A stretch of 64,000 nt of DNA from Rhopalosiphum padi (Eukaryota > Arthropoda > Insecta > Hemiptera > Aphididae), in contig NC_083597.1 of the NCBI RefSeq assembly GCF_020882245.1, positions 30,048,652-30,112,651 on the forward strand, given 5' to 3'. Shown here one piece after another: positions 51,601 to 63,022 of the stretch. The notes under the pieces are model-generated. The model saw only the letters and a program-made list of their open reading frames with translations. It searched no databases and was not told the DNA's origin. A program made the translations under genes and the position numbers. Within the stretch, counting starts at the first letter, position 1, and each line of letters begins with the position of its first letter.

Positions 51601-54600
51601 TTTTAATGAAATTATAATATTATTAATGAAAGTAATTTATTCATGTACTGACATTTTACGAACTGATAAAATTAAATTATATTTATTGATATTTTGTTAA
51701 CAATTTGTAGATTTTAAATATTTTGAAAGATAGAATATTCAGAAAAACGTATACATTTTTTTTTTTTTATAGAATTTTGTAAATACAGTGTACACCAATA
51801 CACCATATGTGTACATTTAATTATTTAATATGAACGGTAATTATTATCCAAAATGTACATTCTAATATGTTCATACATTAACAATACAATAAGTATTGCA
51901 TTTTTGGTTTTATTATGTAAAATAATATACGAGTTCAATAATGAACCAAATTTCAACTAAAATAGGAATAGAAATATTAGTCATATTGTTTTCTTGGATT
52001 AACTAAAGCCCATCGATATAATATGTGTATAACGTTTACTTTTTCAGGACATTAGACATCAACGCGAGAGGTATCGTTCGCATAAGTCAGGCAGTAGCAA
52101 AGAACATGTTAGACGCTGGAATCAAAGGGTCCATTGTTAACGTGTCCTCGACAATTTCAGAAGTATGTTTAAAAAAAATGTGTTTTACATTATATAATTG
52201 TAGTTAAAAATCATAGATGGCTTGTAGGTAAACGTGTTAATATCGGTACGCCTATCATCTGCAATCGTGGGTATAACATTAAGCCTTTAAAACAAATATT
52301 ACATATATTTTTCTTATTTTTGTTTATTAATATCGATCCCGTTAAATTACTATTACTAAGAAACTTTTATCTATGTGCGTAGAAAAAAAAAATATATACC
52401 TAAAATGATATCGATTATAATGAAAGTTACATATTTATATTCGTTATAATATTATATTATTATAATTTAATTTTTAAAATGCGAAGTTCACGAATCTCAA
52501 CATTTTTCTTTTATAAATTTAAAATTGATAAAATGTTCACTTATCTGACCTCATAATATATTAGTATATAAATTAATCATAAAATACGTATAACTGCGTA
52601 TATTTTATATATTTCATAATAATATATAATAAATATTTTCTCGTAAGGAAAGTATCAGTTTTAAAATGTTTACCGTTTTATTTTCATACAATAATTTATT
52701 AAAATTAGCCAAACGTTACATGTGAGCACCTAAAATAATACACTGAAAAGATTTTAGAAAGACTAGTTTAATATCGATTATTTCTCAAAAATATACAAAA
52801 CAGTTTGACTATAAATTATGAATGCATTGTATGTATAAAATGCATAGTGCACAGTGCGCATACATAATACATGAGTACATTAGGCACATTAGGTATATTA
52901 GGCATACATTAAATTCAAACGTAATATTTTAAACTTATATATTTTAATTTATGAATTATTTGAATTAACTTAAAATTACACTATCAACATAATATATTAA
53001 TTGAATTATCATTGTAGAGAGCTATTCCAGACCACACATCGTATTGTGCATCAAAAGGTGCAGTCAATCAAGTGACAAGAGTTATGAGTATCGAGCTGGG
53101 AAAATTGGGTATCCGTACCAACAACGTCAATCCCACTGTGGTTATGACAAAAATGGGTGCTAAAGCATGGTCAGACCCAGAGAAATCTAATCCGATTTTA
53201 AGTAGAATACCACTTGGACGATTTGCTGGTAAATACCTACACTTAATACAAAACTATATCTCGTCAAAGTAAACTTGTACTGTTAGTGGTTCTTTGTTAT
53301 AAACCAATAACTACTAATTTTCCTTTTTTTTATACGTATAGAAGGTATATTTATACAATATTTTTTTATACTTCCAGTTCCAACGGTTTTTTTACATTTT
53401 GATAACCATTATAATACTAATTATAGTACTTAGTTAAATTATACCACCTCTCTTATTTTTCTAAAAATCTTTAAGCAATAAATTAAATTATATACGAGAA
53501 CATTATTAATACAATAATTTAATATTATTACGTACAAAAAACTTAATAGTTACGTAGACTTATAGTGATTATATGAACTTATTTAAGCTGTTCAGTTTCA
53601 GTAGGTGGTCATTTTGTAAGTACTCAACTATGCTACGTATAAAAATTGTATTGCTGTTTTATTTTAACCTAATTAAATAGTATTATAAAAATATAATTAA
53701 ACATAAAAGTGTCGAGTTAAAAAAACGCATAATTTTAAACCATTGTAGATATGTTAGTTTTTAAACTAATAATATAATATGAATTATATATATTATACAT
53801 ACATTGACTATTTATTAGTTAATCGTTAATTATCATAATAAATATAAAACATGTACTAGTGCATTCTTCTCTAGATTTTGAAATATGCAAGAAATGTAAA
53901 GGTTTAAAGTATTTTAAATAAATTTATTTAAAATGGAATTTATTACTGAGAATTAATTAAGTGCTACTTGCTTATATAATTTTTTTATAAGGAATTTTAT
54001 TTATGAACACATAGCAATTAGAATTATGAATAGGTACTTAATTTTTAACAACATTTATTTTATACTTAATATATTTAGATATTTTTTTGAAAAATTCCAC
54101 TCAAAATTTATTTTTAAATGAAGCATGGGAATTGCATATAATGCTCATATTTATTAATCTGGTAATTTATTCACTATATAGTATATTATTAAATTTATAT
54201 ATATTTATATATATACTATATTTATTAATATTCAATGTATGTTATTGTAATATTATTAATTAAATAAAAATAAACTTTATCAAATTTAAATCTAATTAAA
54301 CTGAAGAGGGGACGTTTCAACTGTTATATAAACTTGGTATATTCAGATTATATTTGTAAGTCTTATCAAAATAATAAATTTTTATTATAATATAATTGAT
54401 TATAAAATATATTACTGCAACTAGCAAAATTTAGATAATTTTATTTGAATCCTAGATTCTTCTAAAAACACGTTATACAGTATAATACATATATAATGGA
54501 TCATTTGCATACTTATTAAATATCTGATTATGATTTTAACAAAATTGTTATACTTATACAAACACGATTTACTATGTTAGATAAAACAATATATTTTTAC

Positions 54601-54818
54601 TAACTTCATGGAGTAAAATTAAATTATATAATTTAGGCACTTTAAATATTATTGTTTTAGTATAGCTTTAATTGTCACTGTAATTTATTTAATGTTATTT
54701 ATATTTACTTACAGAGTGCGATGACGTCGCGAATGTGACTCTATTTTTGCTCAGTGACTATTCTTCCTATGTAAATGGTGTTTCAATTCCAGTCGATGGT
54801 GGATTTTTGACCAGTTAA
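48603..54818 (+). CDS. short-chain dehydrogenase/reductase, L-xylulose (dicarbonyl) reductase type
   Basis: Five exons join in phase with GT-AG borders: 48603-48654, 49891-50131, 52048-52162, 53018-53228 and 54715-54818, giving 240 residues. The family member it most resembles is animal dicarbonyl/L-xylulose reductase (about 244 residues), which reduces L-xylulose to xylitol and also alpha-dicarbonyls with NADPH. Visible motifs are the cofactor loop TGANAGIG (13-20), GRD with Arg39 favouring NADPH, NNAG (78-81), the catalytic serine in NVSSTIS (Ser132) and YCASK (Tyr145, Lys149). NNVNPTVVMTKMG follows, then the C-terminal VDGGFLTS typical of this group. The intron between the first two exons splits the glycine-rich loop. 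No defect is seen. The precise substrate cannot be fixed from sequence; general carbonyl reduction is the main alternative. Confidence 0.95.
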
Positions 54819-55125
54819 ACATGGATTACCTAAGAACAAACATTATACTCATATCACGAATGGTCTGAATATTATTACAGGAGAATAGTTGAATTATTTT
54901 AACTATTTAATAATAACGATTTAAAAATGTAACTTTTAAAATTAATTTTAAACTAATTAATTTTTTACTTAGTTTTTTAATTTATATTTCACGATAATTA
55001 TTTTTTATAATACGTGCCAAAAAAAACCATTAGCTTTAGATTATATGTGTACATCAAATTTAAATAGATTTATGTACTTATACATTTGTTTCAATTTAAA
55101 GAATAAAATGGAATTTTAGATTATT
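54819..55125 (+). other. probable 3' UTR of the xylulose-reductase-like gene
   Basis: Follows the TAA stop. A standard AATAAA at 55102-55107 is the best polyadenylation signal. Confidence 0.55.
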
Positions 55126-57579
55126 AATTTTTGTATCAGTAATTTTTTTTTTTCGTAATATTTTTATATACAAAAATTAAATATAGCTCTATAGATTTTA
55201 TAGACATTTATCTGTGTATTTAAAGGTATCGTATCAGGTTATTTACTAACAGTCAAAAATGTATGTAATGCATAGTTACATTGAGTGGATTGGCCATACA
55301 ATCGATCGTACAGAAAAATAAAATCAAACCAATCAGATGATGAAACAGTAGAAATTACTTTACAAGAAAAACAATCACACTTCGTAGAATAGGTGGATTT
55401 ATATATATATATATTTAACTGAAAGATGAAAATGTTATTTAGTTCGCATTAGGCTATGATGTTTGAATTGACTTCAAATAACTATAGGAAAAATATATTT
55501 CAAAATACTAAACCACTTGTCCACTTATAATATATAAAAGTTTATTACAACTTCATAAAATAAAGGGTTTTATCGAAATCTAATTAGCATTTACAATGTT
55601 TTCAAAATAAAAACAATTATCGTAATCAGACATTTCCTCGAGGCACGAGAGTCTTTTCCTGAGAGGCATGTTTTTGTACTGAAAATTCGTCGGCTTCGCC
55701 ACCATCCTCACGATTTATAATCTAAAAAGCTATAATAATAAAAACTTAATTTTGTTTTTATGCATTTTGAGATTATAGAACAACAAAATATAGAATAGTT
55801 TATATAAACGAGCTTGTGTTGGAACTTATAAGTTTTTAACTCAAAAATTTGGTAAAATAAAAATCGATCATATTATATTATTTGGTTTGAACATTTAATA
55901 TAATCATTTTTTTCTTATATTTGTATTGAGACAATGAAATAAATAGCTCGATTTTATCAAAAGAATTCACAATTTGTATAAAATGTTGCTAAAATTTAGC
56001 GTAACGCGTATATAAATATTTTTGATTTTCTGTTTTGTATATAGATGTTTTTGACAATTTTTTTTGATTATTTAAAAGCAGTATTTAAAAAAAAAATTTT
56101 TGCTCGGGTAGCAATAAAGGTACAAAGTATATACCCCTTTATTATATCATTGAGATGTAAAAATAAAATAATAAACATTTTGTGAACAATAAATTCTATA
56201 TGCCATAAACTTCAACATTTAACCTTAATTTGACTGTTTTTTGAAAAATGGCTTGAAATAAGTACTATTCCTTTCTAATGTATTAAAATTACCTATTTTG
56301 ATTTCTGGTATGAATCTAATATAACATTTATTCCATGTTAATGTTTACTCGTACGTTGTACTCAAAAATGAAAAATGAAAAAAAATTAAACATAATCTTT
56401 AAACCTATATCTACATGCATCATTGTATAAACCAATATTACGGGAACTGTAAATATTATATTTTTATTTTATTATAACATTATTATCCCATACCATTTTT
56501 AACTGTACAATTTATATTAAATTACGATCCAGCTAGGTGATAACTATACCTGGCATATGCCATATCGTACATGTATACGTGAAACATTGATTGTATTGAG
56601 AAAGTACATACAATATCAATAATTGGAGATATTATAAATATATTTAAATTATTTATCTTCATTCAAAAAGCCGGATAAGACTTGTTTAATGCCGGATGTT
56701 GCCCACGCACTATAGTTAGGAGAATTCGGGTTTAAAATTTAAAATCATTGTATTATTTATATCATATGCCAGTACAGCGCTTGTATCTATGATATTTTTT
56801 GAAAGCTTTTGTTTGGTACTACAGTTTTTAATTTTCAATTATAATATTTTATAAAATAATAAATATTTACAACTAATGATATCACTTTATTGATAACAAA
56901 ATAATGTATACATATTTTTTTATATGAGTCAACAGTTTGAAAATAATATTCGATGGCGCTAAAAAATCTCGATAATTTTTACTTATTGATATTTTTTAAT
57001 TAGTTATATAGTACTTGTAATAAATAAAAACATTATGTGTAATAGATTAATTTTGTAACTACTAAGAATTATTTTCTAAATGTGATAATAAATAATAATA
57101 TACTACTGCTTGCTAAATAAGCCTCCATTCATTTTTTTTTTTAATTTTGAATTATTTTAAAGTTATTATTATGAATAAGTACAGTGTAATGTTTAAAATT
57201 AAAAAATAAATTGTTTATAATGACATACAAGGTTTAATGAATTGAAATTAAAGATCTCACCAATAATTGTATATTGTATATTTTTATATATTTATTTTTA
57301 TCAGTTGTTGTAATGTACTTAAAAGTTGTAACATACATATGTATTTGATTATTGTATTTTATAGATTTTATAACTATATTTTAAAATATTTCTATAAATT
57401 TTAATAAATTATAGTTTTAGATTTATTATTATTTAGATATAGAATTATATAAATTAGTCAATTAAATAAAAATATTGTACTTAGTAATACTGATATAGCA
57501 ATATCCAATATTTATTAGATTCAGTAGAATTTTTAATACATCAAAATAAAAAAAATAAATAACAATTTAATATGTAATA
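55126..57579. other. gene-poor AT-rich region
   Basis: No coding frame, RNA gene or element ends could be supported. Confidence 0.4.
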
Positions 57580-58640
57580 TAAAAAAGATGGGCAAGTGTG
57601 TTCGTCTCTGCTGTAATGTATGTGCCGAATGGGTTACTGTAAAGAATATTTTAAATTAAATTTCAATGTATTGTCTCTGTATACAACATAACTATTCTTA
57701 TTGAAGAAAGACTGACAATCTATAATATAGTCGTCTATATCACAAAGGCTAAGTACATTTCATGATGTTTTTATTGACATTGTAATTAAAGTAGTCTATT
57801 TTATTATTAATATTATAGTAAATTAATTCAATTTTTTCTGAAAACATTAAAATTATTAAGATTTAGTTATTATAATAATAATAAATAGAATAATTTAGTT
57901 ACCTATACCATGATATTATAATATTATTGTTGACGACTTTTGAGTCAATATCACTTTACCATAAAACAGTGTGAATAAGCTCGTGTTATAAATAGGCAAT
58001 ATATTAAAATTAATCTTTATATTTTTATAATGTCATTGGGTAAAGTAAAGTTTATAATATATTTATATAAGTAAAAGTTTTAAGTCTTCACGAATAATGT
58101 TTTTAAATTATAATAAAATAATGAAAACCATTATTCATTGTTCAAAATGTTTAAATATTTAATTTTATCCAATTTTTTATTTCAAATGCATAAAAAATAA
58201 TTATATTTATATGGTATAAAATTGTGTCTTTATATGTTCGGTATTTTTATACAAATATAAGAGCAACTTACGTGGAATTTCTTATTACATTTTTAAACAT
58301 TTTGATCCAGTAAATAATTTTGTATCGACATTTATGAAAAAACGAGTATGAAAAAATATAAAATATAAAATTATCTATAAATTACTCTAAATAGTCGAAA
58401 AATTAAAATCATACCATTTATAGAAAATGATTGTTTAAATACTAGGTAAAAATATTAAGTAAACAAAATCATTGAAATTCTACGGTTATTCCAACTTTTT
58501 ATTTTTGAATTTTAACAAAATAAAGAAATTAATTTTGTCAACATTTGTTTTTGTTTTTTTTATTATATAGAAAATGTATAGAAGCTTTTTATTTTCAACA
58601 TCCCAAATAACCAAATTATAATTTTTTTTTTCATTGTTGA
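57580..58640 (+). repeat. dispersed repeat family, copy C
   Basis: Starts with GATGGGCAAGTGTGTTCGTCTC and keeps the word order of copies A and B: a TGTATAC block, a long A/T stretch, TAAAACAGTGTGAATAAG, AAAAGTTTTAAGTCTTCACG and AATAATGTTTTTAAATTATAA. It is more diverged at its start than the other two. The right limit is approximate. Confidence 0.55.
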
Positions 58641-58874
58641 TGTTTACAAAAATAGAATTACATAATAAAATAATATTTAACTGTTTTGTCTATCATTAAA
58701 GATAAAACCCTTATTTTAAATAGATGAGTCCCTAAAAGAGAAAAAAACTACTAGTAATAATAAAGATTAATAATAAAATAGAATATAAATGTGTTTTTTT
58801 TTTTACAAAATAAGAATAACATAATAATACCATAGTTAGAAATATTAAAAATAATAATAAATAAGTATATATTA

Positions 58875-59245
58875 TAGTCGCGATAAGTCAACCATCGAAG
58901 CAAGTCGTTCGTTAATTGTCGCTCCGTATCTACGTTTTGCTATCGCCTTTTGTATAATGCCGGCGTCGTCTTCGGGCGGCGACGACAATCGTCCGCACGC
59001 TCTTAACAATTCAGTCGGTAAAATAAAAAAAGCATCAAATGCTTCCAGACCACACAACACGGATCAGGAATGGACCACCAAGACAAGTAAAAAAGCATCT
59101 CAATCTAAGAAGGTATCAACTCCAACTAGCCCTATATCTCCCACTCTACAGCAGATTAAAAATAATCCACCAGTATTAAATATGCCCAACAATACATTCG
59201 ATTACGACGTTTCGTTATCTCATTCTACTAATGACACGGCCTCTA
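58875..59245 (+). pseudogene. LINE-like 5' leader and truncated ORF1-like frame
   Basis: A GC-richer leader (from about 58878) is followed by an ATG at 58957. The frame starts MPASSSGGDDNRPHALNN and is rich in Ser, Lys, Pro and Thr, with DQEWTTKTSKK and KKVSTPTSPISPT segments. A low-complexity basic N-terminus after a short leader is typical of the first protein of jockey-like non-LTR retrotransposons. The frame runs into sequence of different character (GCCTCTAAGTGCCGGATC) near 59240, where the Harbinger-type element appears to begin. I therefore infer that the retrotransposon frame is cut by that insertion. Its identity as a LINE is inference; no reverse transcriptase is in the window. Confidence 0.4.
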
Positions 59246-59564
59246 AGTGCCGGATCACACTATGCGTTTTGTCGGTTGCCGATAAAACGCAACCGATCGG
59301 TAAACGACCGCGACATCCATAATTAACATTAAACCGCATTATCGGGGCCAGACTGACCGATTCGGCGAACCGATTTAAAATCGTCGGGAATCGGCCGCAA
59401 CATGTTGCGGTTGACTTTACCGATGCGTTTCGGAAAATACCCCAAAACACTTTATTTAATATTGAGCCGACTACACACGCGGATTATCGGTTGCGGTTTT
59501 CAATATAAATTATAATTTTTTATAATTTAAATTATATTATAATTTATAAAACTAAAGTTTTTAA

Positions 59565-62500
59565 ATGTATTCAACGGAAAAATTAATTTCGGAAGTCCAG
59601 AACTATCCTTGTTTATGGGACATGAGTTCTAAAGAATATAGTGATAAGGACTTAAAAAAATCATGTTGGATGAAGGTAGCTGAAGTAGTTTATTCTACAA
59701 ATTGGAATAATTTTTCATCAACAGAAAAAGGAGAAAAAGGTAAGACCTATGTAATTATGTAAATTATACCTACAAAATTATAATATAGCCATAAGATATG
59801 TAGGTAATATATTTTTTATAACTAAATAAAATATATTATAACTAAAATAAATACGTACCTAGTTTTCGTACATTTTATACTTTGTCACAATTGTTTTATC
59901 ATATAATAATTAATAATAATAATAATATCTCGATTACATATTTATAACGATACAATATGGCTAATTTAAAATAGAATATTTAGAAAAGAATTTTACTTGG
60001 TAATATACTTCATGGTTATTATGTACTTATACTAAAAATTATGATAATAATATAATAATAATATGTACAATAAACATACGAAAAATGCGATTTGATTTCA
60101 AAAATTTTTGAATCAAGAATAATAATAAAATTAACATTTTAATTTCAACATAATGTTATATATAGTGCCATATTGGTAACTAAAGTGTTGTTCTATATTG
60201 AAATGGAACAGCCCCTTGATTAATAAAATAATTTGCAAAATTATCTCTAATTTCCATTCCATTTCGATTTATATGACGTCTACCATGTCCTTGAAAATCT
60301 TCTAGGTAATTTATATAGGCCGTATCTGAAATATTTTCGTCATAGTTACACCCGTCTCTCTTTCGAACAAAGTTATGCAAAACACAGCATGCTTTTATGA
60401 TGTGATCACAAAAATCAGGTTCAACTAGAATAGTTGTATGTAATACATTCCACTTATTAGCTAATACACCAAAAGCACACTCGACAGTGCGTCTTGCTCT
60501 CGATAGCCTATAATTAAATATCCTACGAGTATTATTCAGCCCACGTCCTGGATATGGTCGTAATAAGTTGGTGTGTAGACCAAATGCCTCATCGGCAACA
60601 AATACAAATGGTTGTGCATTATTTTCCGTCAAAGGCAACGATACCGCATCAGGAATTTGTAGTTGGTTTGTATACAACTTTTTACCAAATACACTTTGTC
60701 GAAAAACGTTGGAATCAGCTTCTCGCCCGTACGCTCCGACATCGATAAAAATGAAATTTAAATTTGCATCTACCACTGCCATAAGTACGATGGAAAAGTA
60801 CTTTTTATGGTTATAAAAAAGAGACCCAGAATTGTTTGGGTTTCTGCATCTAATGTGTTTTCCATCAATGGACCCGAGACAATTTGGAAAATTAGTTTTT
60901 TTATAAAAAAGTTCAGAAATTTCAACCCATTTTTCTCGGTTTGGTTCGGGCATTTCCGTGGGTTGTAACACTGACCATAAAATTTGACAAGTTTCACGGA
61001 CGATTTGGTTAATAGTACTCTTGCCAATACGAAAATCAAAATGTAGTGCAGAAAAATGAATCCCCGTTGACAAATATCTGCTCAAACATACATATTATAA
61101 TACATATTATTATATATTATTATCAATACCGAAAATAAAAAAAAATTTATTTAATTGCTTTTTTTGGAAAAATAACCAATTTGTTAATCTAATTTTTAGA
61201 CAAATTTTGATAGTAAAACGTTAATTTAAGTCAAGTAGGTTATTTTTTACAACTGTTTAAAGTATCAATATTTTTTTGGTGTAAACTAATTTGAAACTTA
61301 ATAACTTTTTCAAAACACAATTTTTGGGAATTTCTTGTAATAGATAGAAAGTAGTATATTATTATTAAGTATATTTTCCTATATTATTTGTCATAATTTT
61401 AACTAGGATCAATTTTTTTTGACAAGCCCTGTTAAATCCTGTTTATAAAAATTGTCGACTATGTATTTTATTTTTTTTGTTTGGTAACATCACAACAATA
61501 AAAACCGTAAAAAGGGTATTTTTAATTATTTTATATTCATATTATACTCCACACAATTTATTTCTATTAGAAAATTTTAATGTAATTATTACAAATTATC
61601 GATATTACCTATAAATATTTAGTTAATGAATTGAGGAATAAGAAATGGAGGCACATTCGTGATGCATACAACAAATACATATCCGATGAAAAAAACATAA
61701 GAAGTGGATCAGAAGCAACAAAAAAAAAACCATATACATACGCTGAGTGTTTATCTTTTTTAAATAACACAAGTAAAAAAAGGAAGTAAGTATATGTCTA
61801 TATATAAAAAAAAATTAATGTATTTTCGATATTTTTTGATAACAGAAAAACTTTTGAGAAACCTTATATTAAATGTTCATGCTACCTTAAAAAAAAAGTT
61901 TACTGGAAAGTTTTATTAATTTTTTACGAACGTTTGAATTAAAAAATTTTACGAATTTTTGGATTTTCATTGGTAAATTAACGAATTTCTATTTAAAAAT
62001 GTTTGATATTTTGTTGTAGTTCAAAAACAATCAATCATAGATATTTGAAATTTTCAACGAATTTTAAAATGAAAATTTTCCATACATGGTAGAATTTGAA
62101 AAAATTTCGACTTTTTTTGAGCTATTCATAGATATGAGATTTTTTAAATTTTCTAAATTATTTTTCAGTAGAAATTCATATAACTTTTTCTTTTCATAGC
62201 TAACGTTATGACATTTTAGTAGAAGGTTCCTAACAAGTTTTACTTATTTTATCAAACAGAAAAAGTTCACCGGAAAGTTACGCAGTTTAGTTTATAGCCA
62301 TGAGATATTTTCGATTTTTATTTATTTTTGAATTTTTCTTAAATTAATAAAACAGTTTTTATACATTCTTATGTATCTAACAAAAATTTTATATTTTTAT
62401 TTATAGAACAACTGGTAATTGTGAAGCTGTTGAAGAAGATGATGTAACAGAGCATAGTGTGGATGACATTGTCGATATAGATAATGATATTTCTGAAGTG

Positions 62501-63022
62501 TCTGAGGTAGAGCTTAATATTTCATCAAACTCAGCAATACATCAAACTCATAAGAAAAAAAAATCTACAAATGTAACACCATTTCAAAAAACGTTGATTG
62601 AACATTTAAATAAAAATAATGAAAAAGAATTGGATCCAGATAGACATTTAGTTATGTCATTTCTTCCATATTTAAAAAAATTAAATAATGATCAAAAATT
62701 AGATTTTCAAATTCATGCTCTCAAATATTTAAAAAATATAACTCAACCACAAACTACACCCGATCATCCAATTTATGGTTCATACCCCACATATTACCCT
62801 CTGGCTCAAAACATGACTTCTAATAATATGCAATATCCTTATAATTCTTCTGTATCCACACATCCATACTCATATCCATACGCATCTCAATCACAAACAT
62901 CGGTACCCCCCATTGAAATTCCTATAAATCCCCTTAACTCACAATACTCCAACACAGAACATGCTATTCAAACCCAACAATATACACCAATATCGCAACT
63001 TCCACCATCTAATAATTCATAA
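59565..63022 (+). CDS. MADF-BESS domain DNA-binding protein of the Harbinger-type element
   Basis: Three exons (59565-59739, 61623-61785, 62407-63022) join with GT-AG borders and matching phases, giving 317 residues. An in-frame stop lies directly before the ATG. Residues 1 to about 105 form a MADF domain: LISEVQNYPCLWDMSSKEY, a Trp-containing helix, then NELRNKKWRHIRDAYNKY and YTYAECLSFL. An acidic linker is followed by a BESS motif at about 191-224 (DRHLVMSFLPYLKKLNND...). The C-terminus is Pro/Gln/Ser/Tyr-rich. MADF domains are Myb-related DNA binders and BESS motifs mediate protein contacts. In PIF/Harbinger elements the accessory Myb-like protein helps the transposase enter the nucleus and bind the ends. 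The transposase main exon sits in intron 1 on the other strand. An AATAAA lies at 63167. It looks intact. Confidence 0.85.

Noticed and set aside
60554..60816. plus-strand frames opposite the transposase exon
   Set aside because: They mirror the transposase coding sequence and show no motif of their own.
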